DNA from: Acidocella sp. KAb 2-4
GTDB taxonomy: Bacteria > Pseudomonadota > Alphaproteobacteria > Acetobacterales > Acetobacteraceae
Length of the DNA stretch: 64,000 nt
Reading direction: 5' to 3'
Assembly (NCBI RefSeq): GCF_020567705.1
Contig: NZ_JAJDJU010000006.1
Location: forward strand, 1-64,000
The notes beneath the pieces were generated by a model. It had not been told where the DNA came from. It was given only the letters and a program-made list of their open reading frames with translations, and searched no databases. Made by a program: the position numbers and the translations under genes. Below are positions 27,194 to 35,744 of this stretch, piece by piece; the first letter of the stretch is position 1; each line of letters begins with the position of its first letter.

Positions 27194-28585
27194 CGGCGGC
27201 ATCGCGACGTAGCGGGCCAACGTTTGGTGCAGGTGGCGGATGCGCACCTCCTGGTAGCTGGAATAGATCACGTCGGCATCGCCGCCATCGCGCAGGCCTT
27301 CCTGGCACATCGCCAACCCGGTGCTGTCCTGGTCGTAGATTTGCCCCAGCCATGGCGGCAGGGCGCCGGAGCCGCTATAGCTGTCCTCCGGGCCAAGCTC
27401 GACCAGTTCGGTCTCCGGCAGGGGAGAGCCATCCGCCGGCTTGGGGCGGAAGATGAAGAAATCGAAGACGGCTTGGTTGGGGTTATCGCGCACCGGGGTG
27501 AAGCGGTAGGCGTAGGGGTAGGTCAGAGACCGGAACAGAATGAAATTGGGGAAGACCGAATACTGCATGGCATCGGCGGCCTCCGCATCCGAAAGCTGGC
27601 TGTAGTCGCGCCCATCGGCGGCGCTCATCGCCTGGCGCGTCGCCTCGGCCAGAAAGGTGCGGGCGCGAACGCCCTCGGGCAGTTCCGGCACCTCGGCATC
27701 ACGCCCAAAGACCACGCGGATCGCCGCGTCCAGCACTTGTTGCTCGTTCAGCCGGTTTGGATACTGGTCGCTCTGTACGCCGGTGGGCTCCAGGAAGCGG
27801 CTGATGTTCTCGTTGCCGGGCCAGACATCATATTGTGTGCTGGAATCGCCGCCGAAGGGAAGCGCCTGCGCGTGGATGCCGCTGAGATGGTAGGATTCGA
27901 CGAACCCCTCGATGCATGTTTTCCAGTTGGCGTTGATGGTCTTGCGGATCATCTTCGCCAGATACACCGAATCCCGCGGCCAGCTGGCGAAATGGGCTGG
28001 CAGATTGCCGAGATAATCCTCCAGCGGTTTCGCGTTCTTGTCGCGGTTGATGAAGACGAAGCCGCCCCAGCGCCCGACGCGCACGTCCCGCAAGTGGAAT
28101 TTCGCATCCTCGATCTGCGGGAAATCCCAGCGCGCCGGAACATGCGCCAGGCTGCCATCGAGATTCCACGTGAAGCCGTGGAAGGGACAGGTGATTTTCT
28201 GTACCGACGTGTCCTGCATGCACAGCTTCATGCCGCGATGCAGGCAGCTATTGTAAAATGCCTTGATCTCGTCCGGCGCGTTGCGCACGATGAGCACAGA
28301 CGCGCCGGGGCTTTCATACACAACGCAATCGCCGACTTCCGGAATCTGTTCCTCTCGGCAGGCAACCTGCCAGACGCGCGGCCACATCCGTTCCAGTTCC
28401 AGCCTGGCGAAGTCCGGGCTCGTATATTGCGAACGCGGCACACGCGAACAATCGATCGCCGTTTCCGAATATTCCGTCACCACGGGCGGCGCTGGGTGCG
28501 CGTCATTCTTGATGACATCCTGATAGAGTGGCGCCGGGCTGTCTCGATAGGCCGGTGTCGTGCGCGTGTCTGCGGCTTGCGGCAT
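27188..28585 (-). CDS. Rieske ring-hydroxylating oxygenase, alpha subunit
   Basis: A 465-residue oxygenase subunit. The Rieske ligands are in CLHRGMKLC and CPFHGFTW (about residues 113-136). The mononuclear iron site is in NWKTCIEGFVESYHLSGIH, with two His four residues apart. No beta subunit, ferredoxin or reductase gene is adjacent, so it borrows electrons from elsewhere; the small Rieske protein (19721) and the ferredoxin (38728) are candidates. It is convergent with the KstD-like pair. A sigma70-like promoter is visible upstream (28629-28656). A steroid or aromatic acid is the likely substrate class. Confidence 0.88.
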   Translation of the reverse strand: MPQAADTRTTPAYRDSPAPLYQDVIKNDAHPAPPVVTEYSETAIDCSRVPRSQYTSPDFARLELERMWPRVWQVACREEQIPEVGDCVVYESPGASVLIVRNAPDEIKAFYNSCLHRGMKLCMQDTSVQKITCPFHGFTWNLDGSLAHVPARWDFPQIEDAKFHLRDVRVGRWGGFVFINRDKNAKPLEDYLGNLPAHFASWPRDSVYLAKMIRKTINANWKTCIEGFVESYHLSGIHAQALPFGGDSSTQYDVWPGNENISRFLEPTGVQSDQYPNRLNEQQVLDAAIRVVFGRDAEVPELPEGVRARTFLAEATRQAMSAADGRDYSQLSDAEAADAMQYSVFPNFILFRSLTYPYAYRFTPVRDNPNQAVFDFFIFRPKPADGSPLPETELVELGPEDSYSGSGALPPWLGQIYDQDSTGLAMCQEGLRDGGDADVIYSSYQEVRIRHLHQTLARYVAMPPL

Positions 28586-28628
28586 GGCTCCATTCCCTCA
28601 TTGGCTGTTCGTGGGCTGATTTTCCGCG

Positions 28629-28656
28629 AGCATAAGGGGGGAACCGGGAAAGTCAA
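28629..28656 (-). promoter_or_regulatory. Sigma70-like promoter for Rieske oxygenase gene
   Basis: On the minus strand, TTGACT (28656-28651) and TATGCT (28634-28629) are separated by 16 nt. They lie about 45-70 nt upstream of the start codon at 28585. Close to consensus at -35, moderate at -10. Confidence 0.45.
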
Positions 28657-28736
28657 TCTCGTATTCTAGCATATCATTTAGAGATGCCGCGGCGGCGCGG
28701 CCAACTCCGATGCCCCGGTCTTGCCGCTGCGCTCAA

Positions 28737-29660
28737 TCAGGCGGGCGAACGATACGACGCGGCCAGCGCGATAAAGGCGCGGATATAATCAACGGCCTCA
28801 TCGGCCTCGCGCACACCCAGAAAAATCTGTTTGGCCACGCCTTCAGGCCCCAGCTGCACGGGGTACACATCAAAGCGCGGGCGCGCTTCCTCCACCAGCC
28901 AGCGCGGCAGGGCGGCCACGCCGCGCCCATGCGCGGCCATCAGGAGCATGATGTCGGTGGTCTCGATGGGTTTATGCTGCCGCGGCGCAATGCCGGCGGG
29001 CGTGAGAAATTGGGTGAAAATATCCAGCCGGTCGGCGGGCACGGGATAGGTGATGAGCACTTCGTCGATCAAATCCTCGGGCCGCGCGAATTTGGCCCCG
29101 CGCAATTTATGCCCCGGCGCCACCACCAACACCTGCTCATAATCAAACACCGGCATGAAGCTTAAGCCCGGTTTGAACAGCGGGTCGGGGGTGACGAGCA
29201 TGTCAATCTCGTGCCCAAACAGCGCGCCGATGCCGCCGAACTGGAATTTCTGGCGCACATCCACGTCCACACGCGGCCAGGCATCCAGATAAGGCGCGAT
29301 GATTTTCAGCAGCCATTGATAGCAGGGGTGGCATTCCATGCCGATGCGCAATTTGCCCCGTTCGCCTTTGGCGAATTGTGTCAGCCGCTCCTCGGCGCGG
29401 ACAAATTGCGGCAGCAGCCGGCTGGCGACCGCCTGCAAAAACGCACCCGCCTGGGTGGGTGCCAGACTGCGCCCCTCCCGCCGCCAGATTTGCACGCCAA
29501 GCTGCGCCTCCAGCTTAGCAATGGCGTGACTGAGCGCCGATTGCGTGAGGTTGAGCTTGGCGGCGGCGGCGGTGAGAGAGCCTTCGCGTTCAACCTCGTT
29601 GATGATGGAAAGATGGATGCGGTCGAGAATGGGCACAGGAGATCCATGACAGAATTTCAT
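28737..29660 (-). CDS. metR: LysR-type methionine regulator MetR
   Basis: A 307-residue LysR regulator. The N-terminal helix-turn-helix is GSLTAAAAKLNLTQSALSHA (about residues 27-46). The effector domain carries landmarks of Escherichia coli MetR: RIGMECHPCYQWL, MPVFDYEQVLVVAPGHKL and TYPVPADRLDIFTQFL. MetR activates metE and metF with homocysteine as effector. It is divergent from a metE relic and metF, which agrees. The ATG at 29660 lies inside a palindrome, so MetR may repress its own synthesis. Confidence 0.9.
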   Translation of the reverse strand: MKFCHGSPVPILDRIHLSIINEVEREGSLTAAAAKLNLTQSALSHAIAKLEAQLGVQIWRREGRSLAPTQAGAFLQAVASRLLPQFVRAEERLTQFAKGERGKLRIGMECHPCYQWLLKIIAPYLDAWPRVDVDVRQKFQFGGIGALFGHEIDMLVTPDPLFKPGLSFMPVFDYEQVLVVAPGHKLRGAKFARPEDLIDEVLITYPVPADRLDIFTQFLTPAGIAPRQHKPIETTDIMLLMAAHGRGVAALPRWLVEEARPRFDVYPVQLGPEGVAKQIFLGVREADEAVDYIRAFIALAASYRSPA

Positions 29661-29675
29661 TGATTTATGAAATCA
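29654..29675. promoter_or_regulatory. Overlapping palindromes, candidate MetR operator
   Basis: ATTTCAT-N6-ATGAAAT (29654-29673) overlaps TGATTT-ATG-AAATCA (29661-29675). Both are perfect dyads located at the metR start codon and upstream of the metE relic and metF. The arms contain TTCA/TGAA, the half-sites of the known MetR consensus, but with a different spacing. Confidence 0.5.
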
Positions 29676-29744
29676 TATCACTTTTGCTCATGTGCGCAAC
29701 GCCCTATAGGCACGTCAGTTCTCCTCTCCTGCGCAGGTGTTGTC

Positions 29745-29879
29745 ATGGCCCACACGCAAAATCTCAGCTTTCCACGCCTCGGCGCCGCGCTTCACCAAGG
29801 ATCACGCCGCGATGACATCCACGCCCCCACCATCCCGGCGAAGGCCGCGGTCCACCCCCTGCGCGCGGGGGCCGCATGA
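29745..29879 (+). pseudogene. metE: Collapsed metE (44-codon in-frame remnant)
   Basis: A 44-codon ORF starts MAHTQNLSFPRLGAA, which resembles the LGFPRxG N-terminus of cobalamin-independent methionine synthase MetE. It ends DDIHAPTIPAKAAVHPLRAG, which resembles the DIHSPRxPS..E...LLR segment near the MetE C-terminus. Over 90 percent of the gene would be missing, with the ends joined in frame. The stop overlaps the metF start (ATGA), so the mini-ORF may be kept as a translated leader coupled to metF. It sits where metE is expected next to metR. The match is short and therefore moderate. Confidence 0.5.
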
Positions 29880-30826
29880 GCAACATGACCAAGGTTGCGC
29901 CCACCTTGCAGCGCTGGCTGGCGGGTGAGCGCATCGGCCCGCTGCCCGCGCGGAACACGAGCGCGCCGCCACCTGCCCTGTCGTTCGAATTCTTCCCGCC
30001 CAAAACGCCGGCGCTAAAGCAGCAGCTATGGCATTGCATCCATCGCCTTACCCCGCTGGCGCCGCGCTTCGTCTCGGTCACCTATGGCGCCGGGGGCAGC
30101 ACGCATGCGCGCACCCACGCCACAGTCTCGCGCCTCGCGCGTGAGACCAGCCTGGTGCCCGCCGCGCACCTCACCTGCGTCGGCGCCACGCGCGACGAGG
30201 TTGATGCCGTGGCCCGTGGCTATTGGGCGGCAGGCGTGCGCCATATCGTGGCGCTGCGCGGCGATGCACCGGCGGGGAGCGCTTACGCCCCGCATCCGGG
30301 CGGCTATGATTATGCCAGCGATCTGGTGGCGGGCCTGCGCCGGATTGCGGATTTCGAAATCTCCGTCGCCGCCTATCCCGAAACCCATCCATCGGCCATG
30401 AGCGCGCAAGCCGATCTCGACAATCTCAAGCGCAAGCTGGATTCCGGCGCGACGCGCGCCATCACCCAGTATTTCTTCGACACCTCAACCTATCTGCGCT
30501 TCCTCGACCGCGCCTTGGCCGCCGGCATCACCGCGCCCATCGTGCCGGGCATCATGCCGGTCTCAAACTACGAACAGGCCGCGCGGTTCTCGGCGCTATG
30601 CGGCACCAGCGTGCCCGCCTGGCTGGGGCATCTGTTCGAGGGCACCGAAAACGACCCCGAGATACGGCGCATCGTCGCCAGCATCGTCGCGGCCGAGCAA
30701 GTGCGCACGCTACAGGCCAACGGGGTGGACGAGTTTCATTTCTACACCCTCAACCGCCCCGACCTGACTTACGCGATTGCCCATATTCTCGGCGTGCGCC
30801 CCAAGGGCGGCTTGGCGGATCGGTGA
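29876..30826 (+). CDS. metF: 5,10-methylenetetrahydrofolate reductase MetF
   Basis: A 316-residue flavoprotein that reduces methylene-THF to methyl-THF for methionine synthesis. Conserved segments: SFEFFPPKT, SVTYGAGGSTHART, LRGDAP, AAYPETHPSA, QYFFD and PGIMPVSNY. The N-terminal 30 residues exceed the family average. The start ATG overlaps the metE-relic stop (ATGA); ATG 29885 is an alternative. Methionine synthase activity must come from another gene (for example metH) not in this window. Confidence 0.93.
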   Translation: MSNMTKVAPTLQRWLAGERIGPLPARNTSAPPPALSFEFFPPKTPALKQQLWHCIHRLTPLAPRFVSVTYGAGGSTHARTHATVSRLARETSLVPAAHLTCVGATRDEVDAVARGYWAAGVRHIVALRGDAPAGSAYAPHPGGYDYASDLVAGLRRIADFEISVAAYPETHPSAMSAQADLDNLKRKLDSGATRAITQYFFDTSTYLRFLDRALAAGITAPIVPGIMPVSNYEQAARFSALCGTSVPAWLGHLFEGTENDPEIRRIVASIVAAEQVRTLQANGVDEFHFYTLNRPDLTYAIAHILGVRPKGGLADR

Positions 30827-30882
30827 ATCCGCCTCCCCCCTCCTGAACACTCCCGCAAACCCCGCCAAGGCCATTTTCACGC

Positions 30883-31668
30883 TCAACGCTGCGCCGGCGG
30901 ATCCCCCTTGATCACCGTCTTGCGCACGCCCTTGGGATCAAGAGCCGCGATCAGTGCCAGTTGCTCCGCATTCGGCAGCGGCGTGGTCGGAATATGCTCC
31001 GGGCGTTCCAGCGGGAAGCCCGTATTATCCTGCACCTCCTCAAAACTCACTCCCGGATGCAGCGACCTCACCCGCATCGCATTTCCCTTGCCGCCAAAAT
31101 CCAGCACCGCCAGATTTGTCACGACGAGGGGTATCTTGAGCTCCGACGGAATCCGTCCTCCCGGATAACGCTGCGGGTTGAAGCCCGCCGAACAGACATA
31201 ATCCACCTCGCCGGACACAAAAGCCCGCGTGTTATGCGCCGGAAAGAAGAAACTATTGGGATGATGGATCGAGTTTCCAGGAAACCCGCGCGCGCCCAAC
31301 ATCGCGGCTTTCGGCTTGGCATGATCCCCGATCACCGAGATATTCGACTGTCCAAACCGATCCATCTGAACCGGCGCGACCATCGCGTGGCGCTTCCCTC
31401 CCCACAACCCGGAAAACACGCGATCATAGGGCGACCACCCCTCGACCTCTACGTCATCGACATTACCACCAACCGGCAAAGGCTGCGTCGTATACCAACA
31501 CTCACCATCGGTAATCGCCAGCGCCGGATTGAAGGTCTGCTTCGCCAAGCTCACCGCGATACGCGGAAGCGGGCCAATACCCGTCCCCATGATCTCGCCA
31601 TCATGACGCCAGGCCTCCGCCGCCGCTACAATAATCAATTCCGCCAGGGAACAGGAGATTTCACTCAT
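30883..31668 (-). CDS. ipdB: CoA-transferase family subunit IpdB
   Basis: A 261-residue beta subunit of the class I CoA-transferase fold. In steroid degraders IpdA-IpdB acts as a hydrolase that opens the last carbocycle (the COCHEA-CoA ring) rather than as a transferase. The sequence has the beta-subunit landmarks GMGPLP-like start region, GANVDDVEVEGW-like acidic stretch and GVRKTVIKGDPP end. It lies 12 nt after ipdA in an operon with echA20-, fadA6- and ipdC-like genes, the same set as the mycobacterial KstR2 regulon, which strongly supports the call. Confidence 0.85.
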   Translation of the reverse strand: MSEISCSLAELIIVAAAEAWRHDGEIMGTGIGPLPRIAVSLAKQTFNPALAITDGECWYTTQPLPVGGNVDDVEVEGWSPYDRVFSGLWGGKRHAMVAPVQMDRFGQSNISVIGDHAKPKAAMLGARGFPGNSIHHPNSFFFPAHNTRAFVSGEVDYVCSAGFNPQRYPGGRIPSELKIPLVVTNLAVLDFGGKGNAMRVRSLHPGVSFEEVQDNTGFPLERPEHIPTTPLPNAEQLALIAALDPKGVRKTVIKGDPPAQR

Positions 31669-31680
31669 ATCGTACTCGCT

Positions 31681-32577
31681 TCAATATATGGGCTTAGATA
31701 GCGCTAAAATGGCGTCCGGCCCGCCAGCCGCCGCGAGATAGGCCGCATCGTCCACATCCAAAAATGTCTGGCGATAAGCCGCCCACGCCTCTGCGGAAGC
31801 CGCGCTATCCGCATATAGTTTAAGATGCTTCAGATCCAGATGATAATCTGGCGCCGCCGACGTCGGATGCGCGCCAAACCTCGCCTCGGCCACACCATTG
31901 ATCATCGCGCGCTCTACCAGATTGTAGCGAAAATTATTCCGCATATCGAGCGCCGCCGTCGGCACCACTTGCTCCGCCGTCACGTAGGTCGCATCAGCGG
32001 CACGGGAAAACAGCTCATCAAAAAACGGATCCGGCGACAGCGTCAGCACGTTACCGCGTTGATCCGCCCGATGCACATGCAACAGCGCCACATCAAGCTT
32101 AAGGGCGGGCATAGCCACAAACTCTTCGCCATCCTCAAATGGGCTTTCAACTCGTTTCGACAGTTCCGGCTGATTTACGATATCTGTGCCGAATCCAACA
32201 CGTGTGGGCAAAAACGGCAGGCGCATGGCGGCGGCGCGCAGCCCCCAATGCATCAATCCCTCATCCAGCTCCAGCACCGAGAACGCCCCCGCTTGGCGCG
32301 CATTGCGAAAATGCGGCTCCAGCGGATAATGATCGAGACTGACAAACGCAAAAACCAGCTTCTTGATCTTGCCTGCCGCCGCCAGGATGCCAACATCCGG
32401 CCCGCCATACGAAACGATCGTGAGGTCCTTGAGGCTGGAGCGCGCAATCGCACGGATCAGCGCCATCGGCTTGCGCCGCGTCGCCCAGCCGCCAATCCCG
32501 ATCGTCATCCCATCGCGCAACTTGCCGACAATCTCGTCAATTGTCATGCGCTTATCAAGCTTTGTTGCTTGTACCAT
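31681..32577 (-). CDS. ipdA: CoA-transferase family subunit IpdA
   Basis: A 298-residue alpha subunit of the CoA-transferase fold, partner of IpdB. The N-terminal glycine segment DGMTIGIGGW and a downstream SYGGPDVGILAAAGK match the IpdA-type alpha subunit. Together the pair cleaves the C-ring remnant of the steroid nucleus. The gene is followed 12 nt later by ipdB and preceded 9 nt earlier by an alpha/beta hydrolase gene, all on the minus strand. Confidence 0.85.
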   Translation of the reverse strand: MVQATKLDKRMTIDEIVGKLRDGMTIGIGGWATRRKPMALIRAIARSSLKDLTIVSYGGPDVGILAAAGKIKKLVFAFVSLDHYPLEPHFRNARQAGAFSVLELDEGLMHWGLRAAAMRLPFLPTRVGFGTDIVNQPELSKRVESPFEDGEEFVAMPALKLDVALLHVHRADQRGNVLTLSPDPFFDELFSRAADATYVTAEQVVPTAALDMRNNFRYNLVERAMINGVAEARFGAHPTSAAPDYHLDLKHLKLYADSAASAEAWAAYRQTFLDVDDAAYLAAAGGPDAILALSKPIY

Positions 32578-32586
32578 ATATTTGCG

Positions 32587-33420
32587 TTATCCCTTCAAAA
32601 ATGCGATCGAATAGGCGTTGAACTCAGCCGCCCGTTCCACCTGAACCCAGTGCCCGACTTTATTGAATGTCATGAAGCGAGCATCTGCGCACTGTTCCAG
32701 GAAATAGCGCGCGCCGCTCGCCGGCAAAAACTGATCCTGAGCGCCCCAAAAACCGAGAATCGGCATTTTCAATTCACCAAGCCGTGGCTGCAGATTCGGC
32801 GTACGCATACGTGCGATTACATCCTTGGGCTGGCGCCGAGCCACTTCGAACCGCTCCGCCACCAATTCATCCGTGACAAATTTCTCAGCCTCAAACATCA
32901 GATTGCAAACCAGCCGGCGCTGATCGGCAATGGTAAAATCTGGACTGCCAAAATCACTCTTCATTTTGGCGATGCCCGGCATGGCGAAATAGACGTCCAG
33001 CGGCTCAACGCATCCAGGAGACATCAGAATCAGCTTCTCAACAAAATCCGGGTGATCAAGAGCGATCTGAATGGCGATCCCCCCGCCAAGCGAATTACCG
33101 ACCAGCGTCGCCTTCTTTACCCCCGCCTGTGCCAAGGCCTCGAATAACGTATCGGAAAACAGCTCCAGTGTGTAATCGATCCCGATCGGCATCGACGACT
33201 TTCCGTATCCAATCAGATCCGGCAACAGAACCTTATATCCGGCGGCAACAAACGCCTCGTAATTACGCTTAAAATTTGATGCGCCGCTGGCGCCAGGACC
33301 ACTGCCATGAATAAACACAACGGCCGAACCAGTGCCAGCCTCGTCTATATTAATCTCATAACCACCCGATACGGCGTATTTCTTTGATACGATGTCAGAC
33401 AATTTCTTCACTTCCCGCAT
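32587..33420 (-). CDS. Meta-cleavage product hydrolase, HsaD/TesD-like
   Basis: A 277-residue alpha/beta hydrolase of the carbon-carbon bond hydrolase group. It has the oxyanion-region motif HGSGPGASGASNF, nucleophile GNSLGG (Ser110) and catalytic His in KVGHWVQVE. These are features of BphD/HsaD enzymes that hydrolyse the extradiol ring-cleavage product (4,9-DSHA in steroid degradation). It is located between ksi and ipdA. A second, more distant hydrolase lies at 51276; this one is the better HsaD candidate. Confidence 0.83.
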   Translation of the reverse strand: MREVKKLSDIVSKKYAVSGGYEINIDEAGTGSAVVFIHGSGPGASGASNFKRNYEAFVAAGYKVLLPDLIGYGKSSMPIGIDYTLELFSDTLFEALAQAGVKKATLVGNSLGGGIAIQIALDHPDFVEKLILMSPGCVEPLDVYFAMPGIAKMKSDFGSPDFTIADQRRLVCNLMFEAEKFVTDELVAERFEVARRQPKDVIARMRTPNLQPRLGELKMPILGFWGAQDQFLPASGARYFLEQCADARFMTFNKVGHWVQVERAAEFNAYSIAFLKG

Positions 33421-33444
33421 TTGTTTGCATTTCTTAGGCTACCG

Positions 33445-33810
33445 TCAGATCGTCCTAAAATTATCAGGACCGAAAAAAGCGCGCATCTCAATAATTTTTC
33501 CGTCCTCATTGAACCGGAACGTATCAATTACGTCGACGTGCCCCATGCCTGGAATACGTGCCTCAAAAGCAAAGGCGGCATATTCCGCACCAACCCTTGT
33601 TGCGCCCTGCTGCTCCAGAACCGCGCCAAGTTCTATGGATTTTGCGTAGAACTCCCGGATCGCGGCCAGCCCGTCGTGCTTTGGCGTTCCCACAGGGTCC
33701 TCAACCGTCGCCTCCGACGCGAACAATTTCACGATTGCATCAAGATCCTTATCGCGGAACGCTGAAATATAGGTGTGCACCGCCTGCTGCATGATTTTCG
33801 GGTCAGGCAT
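33445..33810 (-). CDS. ksi: Ketosteroid delta-isomerase
   Basis: A 121-residue protein strongly resembling Comamonas testosteroni steroid delta-isomerase. The hallmark ATVEDPVG is present, and the catalytic Tyr14 and Asp38 fall at the same positions as in the Comamonas enzyme. The second active-site Asp is Asp96 in VIDTFRFN (Asp99 in Comamonas). It shifts the 5,6 double bond of 3-oxo-5-ene steroids to 4,5. ATG 33810 with GAGAGG upstream gives this numbering; a longer frame starts at 33837. It lies 1 nt from the fadA6-like gene. Confidence 0.92.
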   Translation of the reverse strand: MPDPKIMQQAVHTYISAFRDKDLDAIVKLFASEATVEDPVGTPKHDGLAAIREFYAKSIELGAVLEQQGATRVGAEYAAFAFEARIPGMGHVDVIDTFRFNEDGKIIEMRAFFGPDNFRTI

Positions 33811-33811
33811 A

Positions 33812-34963
33812 TCAAAGCCTCTCGATGATCGTAACATTCGCCTGGCCGCCGCCTTCGCACATCGTTTGCAGACCGTAGCGGCCGCCCGTGCGCTCCAAGG
33901 CGTGCAACAGCGTGGTCATCAACCTCGCGCCGGTGGCGCCGATCGGGTGGCCGAGCGCAATGGCGCCACCTTGCACATTCACTTTTTCATGCGGCACGCC
34001 AAGCTCCTGCATCCAGGCCATCGGCACCGAGGCAAATGCCTCATTGCACTCAAACAGGTCGATATCCTCCACCTTCATTCCCGCCTTCTGCAGCGCGTAG
34101 CGTGTTGCCGGAATCGGGCCAGTAAGCATCCAAACCGGATGATCAGCACGCACCGACATATGATGAATGCGCGCCCTGGGCTTCAACTTATGCGCCTTCA
34201 CCGCGTTCTCGCTGGCGATGAGCAAGCATGCGGCCGCATCGCAATTCTGGCTCGCGATGCCCGCCGTCACGAAACCATCTTCACGCACAGGCTTCAGCGC
34301 CGCCAAACCTTCAAGCGTCGAGCTCGGCCGCACGGTTTCGTCACGCGCGAATTCGCCGACAGCCGCAATCTCCCGATCGAACCAGCCATTGTCGATCGCC
34401 ATCTGCGCACGCTGATGCGACGTCAGTGCGAACCTCTCCATTGCCTCGCGCGAGATGTTCCATTTCCGGGCGATCATCTCCGCGGATTTAATCTGGTCCA
34501 CCTCTTCATCGCCATAGCGCGCCAGCCAGCCCGGAGAAGAGAGAAACGGGCTATCAAATCCATAGGCCTTCCCTGCAAACATCGCGGCCATAATGGGAAT
34601 CTGGTTCATCGCCTGGCTGCCACCGGCGACCACAAGATCCTGAGTACCGCTCATCACGGCTTGCGCCGCAAAATGCACCGCCTGCTGTGATGAACCGCAT
34701 TGCCGGTCCACCGTCACACCTGGCACCTCCTCCGGCAACCCGGCCACGAGCCACGCCGTACGGCCGACATCGCCAGCCTGCGCCCCGATCGTATCGGTGC
34801 AGCCCCAGATTACATCATCCACCGCCGCGGGATCGATGCCCGTGCGCGCGATGAGCGCCTTGATCGGCAACGCGCCAAGATCCGCCGGATGCACCCCGGC
34901 CAGCGACCCTTTCTTGCGCCCCACCGGGGTCCGCACAGCATCGATAATATAGGCTTCGGCCAT
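33812..34963 (-). CDS. fadA6: Acetyl-CoA acetyltransferase, FadA6-like thiolase
   Basis: A 383-residue type II thiolase. Nucleophilic Cys89 is in VDRQCGSS; NEAFA, ALGHPIGATGARL and the second Cys region CEGGGQAN are all intact. In the steroid pathway FadA6 cleaves the late C/D-ring CoA esters after IpdAB. The position between ksi and echA20-like genes supports this. ATG 34963 is chosen; the frame extends to a TTG at 34978. Confidence 0.85.
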   Translation of the reverse strand: MAEAYIIDAVRTPVGRKKGSLAGVHPADLGALPIKALIARTGIDPAAVDDVIWGCTDTIGAQAGDVGRTAWLVAGLPEEVPGVTVDRQCGSSQQAVHFAAQAVMSGTQDLVVAGGSQAMNQIPIMAAMFAGKAYGFDSPFLSSPGWLARYGDEEVDQIKSAEMIARKWNISREAMERFALTSHQRAQMAIDNGWFDREIAAVGEFARDETVRPSSTLEGLAALKPVREDGFVTAGIASQNCDAAACLLIASENAVKAHKLKPRARIHHMSVRADHPVWMLTGPIPATRYALQKAGMKVEDIDLFECNEAFASVPMAWMQELGVPHEKVNVQGGAIALGHPIGATGARLMTTLLHALERTGGRYGLQTMCEGGGQANVTIIERL

Positions 34964-34974
34964 TTTCGCTCTCT

Positions 34975-35727
34975 TCAAAACTTGGCCATCTGGCCTTTAT
35001 GTTGGACAAATGCATCGCGCGCCTTCTGGCTGTCCTCGTGCATATACATTTCGAGTGTGAAGCCCTGCTCAATCCGATAACGCTCCACCGGATTCACCGG
35101 CTCGATCAGGTTAAGCGCCTGCTTGGCGATGACCAGCGCGGCGCGGCTCTTAGCCGCAATCACCCCGCAAAATGCAAGAGCTTCCGCTTTCAGGTTATCC
35201 AGTGGCACGATCTTTTCCACCGAGCCGTGGCGCCACAGATCTTCCACTGGCACGCGGCCGCCTGTGAAGAAATTAGCGCGCATTTTCTGCACCGGCAGCA
35301 TCCGCGTCATGGCCGCCGCCCCGCCCATCGCGCCGCGATCAATTTCGGGAAGCGAGATATAAGCCCCCTCGGCCGCGATCAACGCATCGCAGGCGCCCGC
35401 CATGTTCACGCCACCGCCAATTACAAACCCATGCAACGCCCCCACCACCGGCACCGCGCAATCACGGATGGCCTTGAACGTGAGATAATTGCTCCGGTTG
35501 AGCTCCACGATCCGCTCCGGATGCACCTGCATCTCTTTAATATCGACACCACCGCAGAAGCCGCGGCCCTCGGCGCGGATCAGCACGCATCGTATGTTGT
35601 CGTCAGCACTGGCACGGTTGAACAGCCCCGGCAGCGCGGCCCACCCCTCGGTATCCAGCGCGTTAACCGGCGGATGATCCATGACGATCTCCGCGATATG
35701 GCCGTGAATGTTATAGTTGATCGGCAT
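34975..35727 (-). CDS. echA20: Enoyl-CoA hydratase family, EchA20-like
   Basis: A 250-residue crotonase-fold protein. It closely follows mycobacterial EchA20: RAEGRGFCGGVDIKEMQ, then IGGGVNMAGACDALIA, LPEIDRGAMGG and EALNFI-/EQGFT-like C-terminal blocks. EchA20 is a ring hydrolase that opens the D ring of the 5-hydroxy-HIEC/HIEC-type CoA intermediate. ATG 35727 has GGAGTCTGTC upstream. It is encoded between ipdC and fadA6 as in actinobacteria, although the host here appears proteobacterial. Confidence 0.88.
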   Translation of the reverse strand: MPINYNIHGHIAEIVMDHPPVNALDTEGWAALPGLFNRASADDNIRCVLIRAEGRGFCGGVDIKEMQVHPERIVELNRSNYLTFKAIRDCAVPVVGALHGFVIGGGVNMAGACDALIAAEGAYISLPEIDRGAMGGAAAMTRMLPVQKMRANFFTGGRVPVEDLWRHGSVEKIVPLDNLKAEALAFCGVIAAKSRAALVIAKQALNLIEPVNPVERYRIEQGFTLEMYMHEDSQKARDAFVQHKGQMAKF

Positions 35728-35744
35728 GACAGACTCCGTCTTCG

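Noticed and set aside
27224-28669. 481-residue plus-strand ORF opposite the Rieske oxygenase gene
   Set aside because: Shadow of a gene with intact Rieske and iron ligands; no recognisable domain.
29680-29744. Possible SAM-type riboswitch upstream of metF
   Set aside because: No recognisable riboswitch core or terminator-like stem was found; the region is better explained by MetR control.
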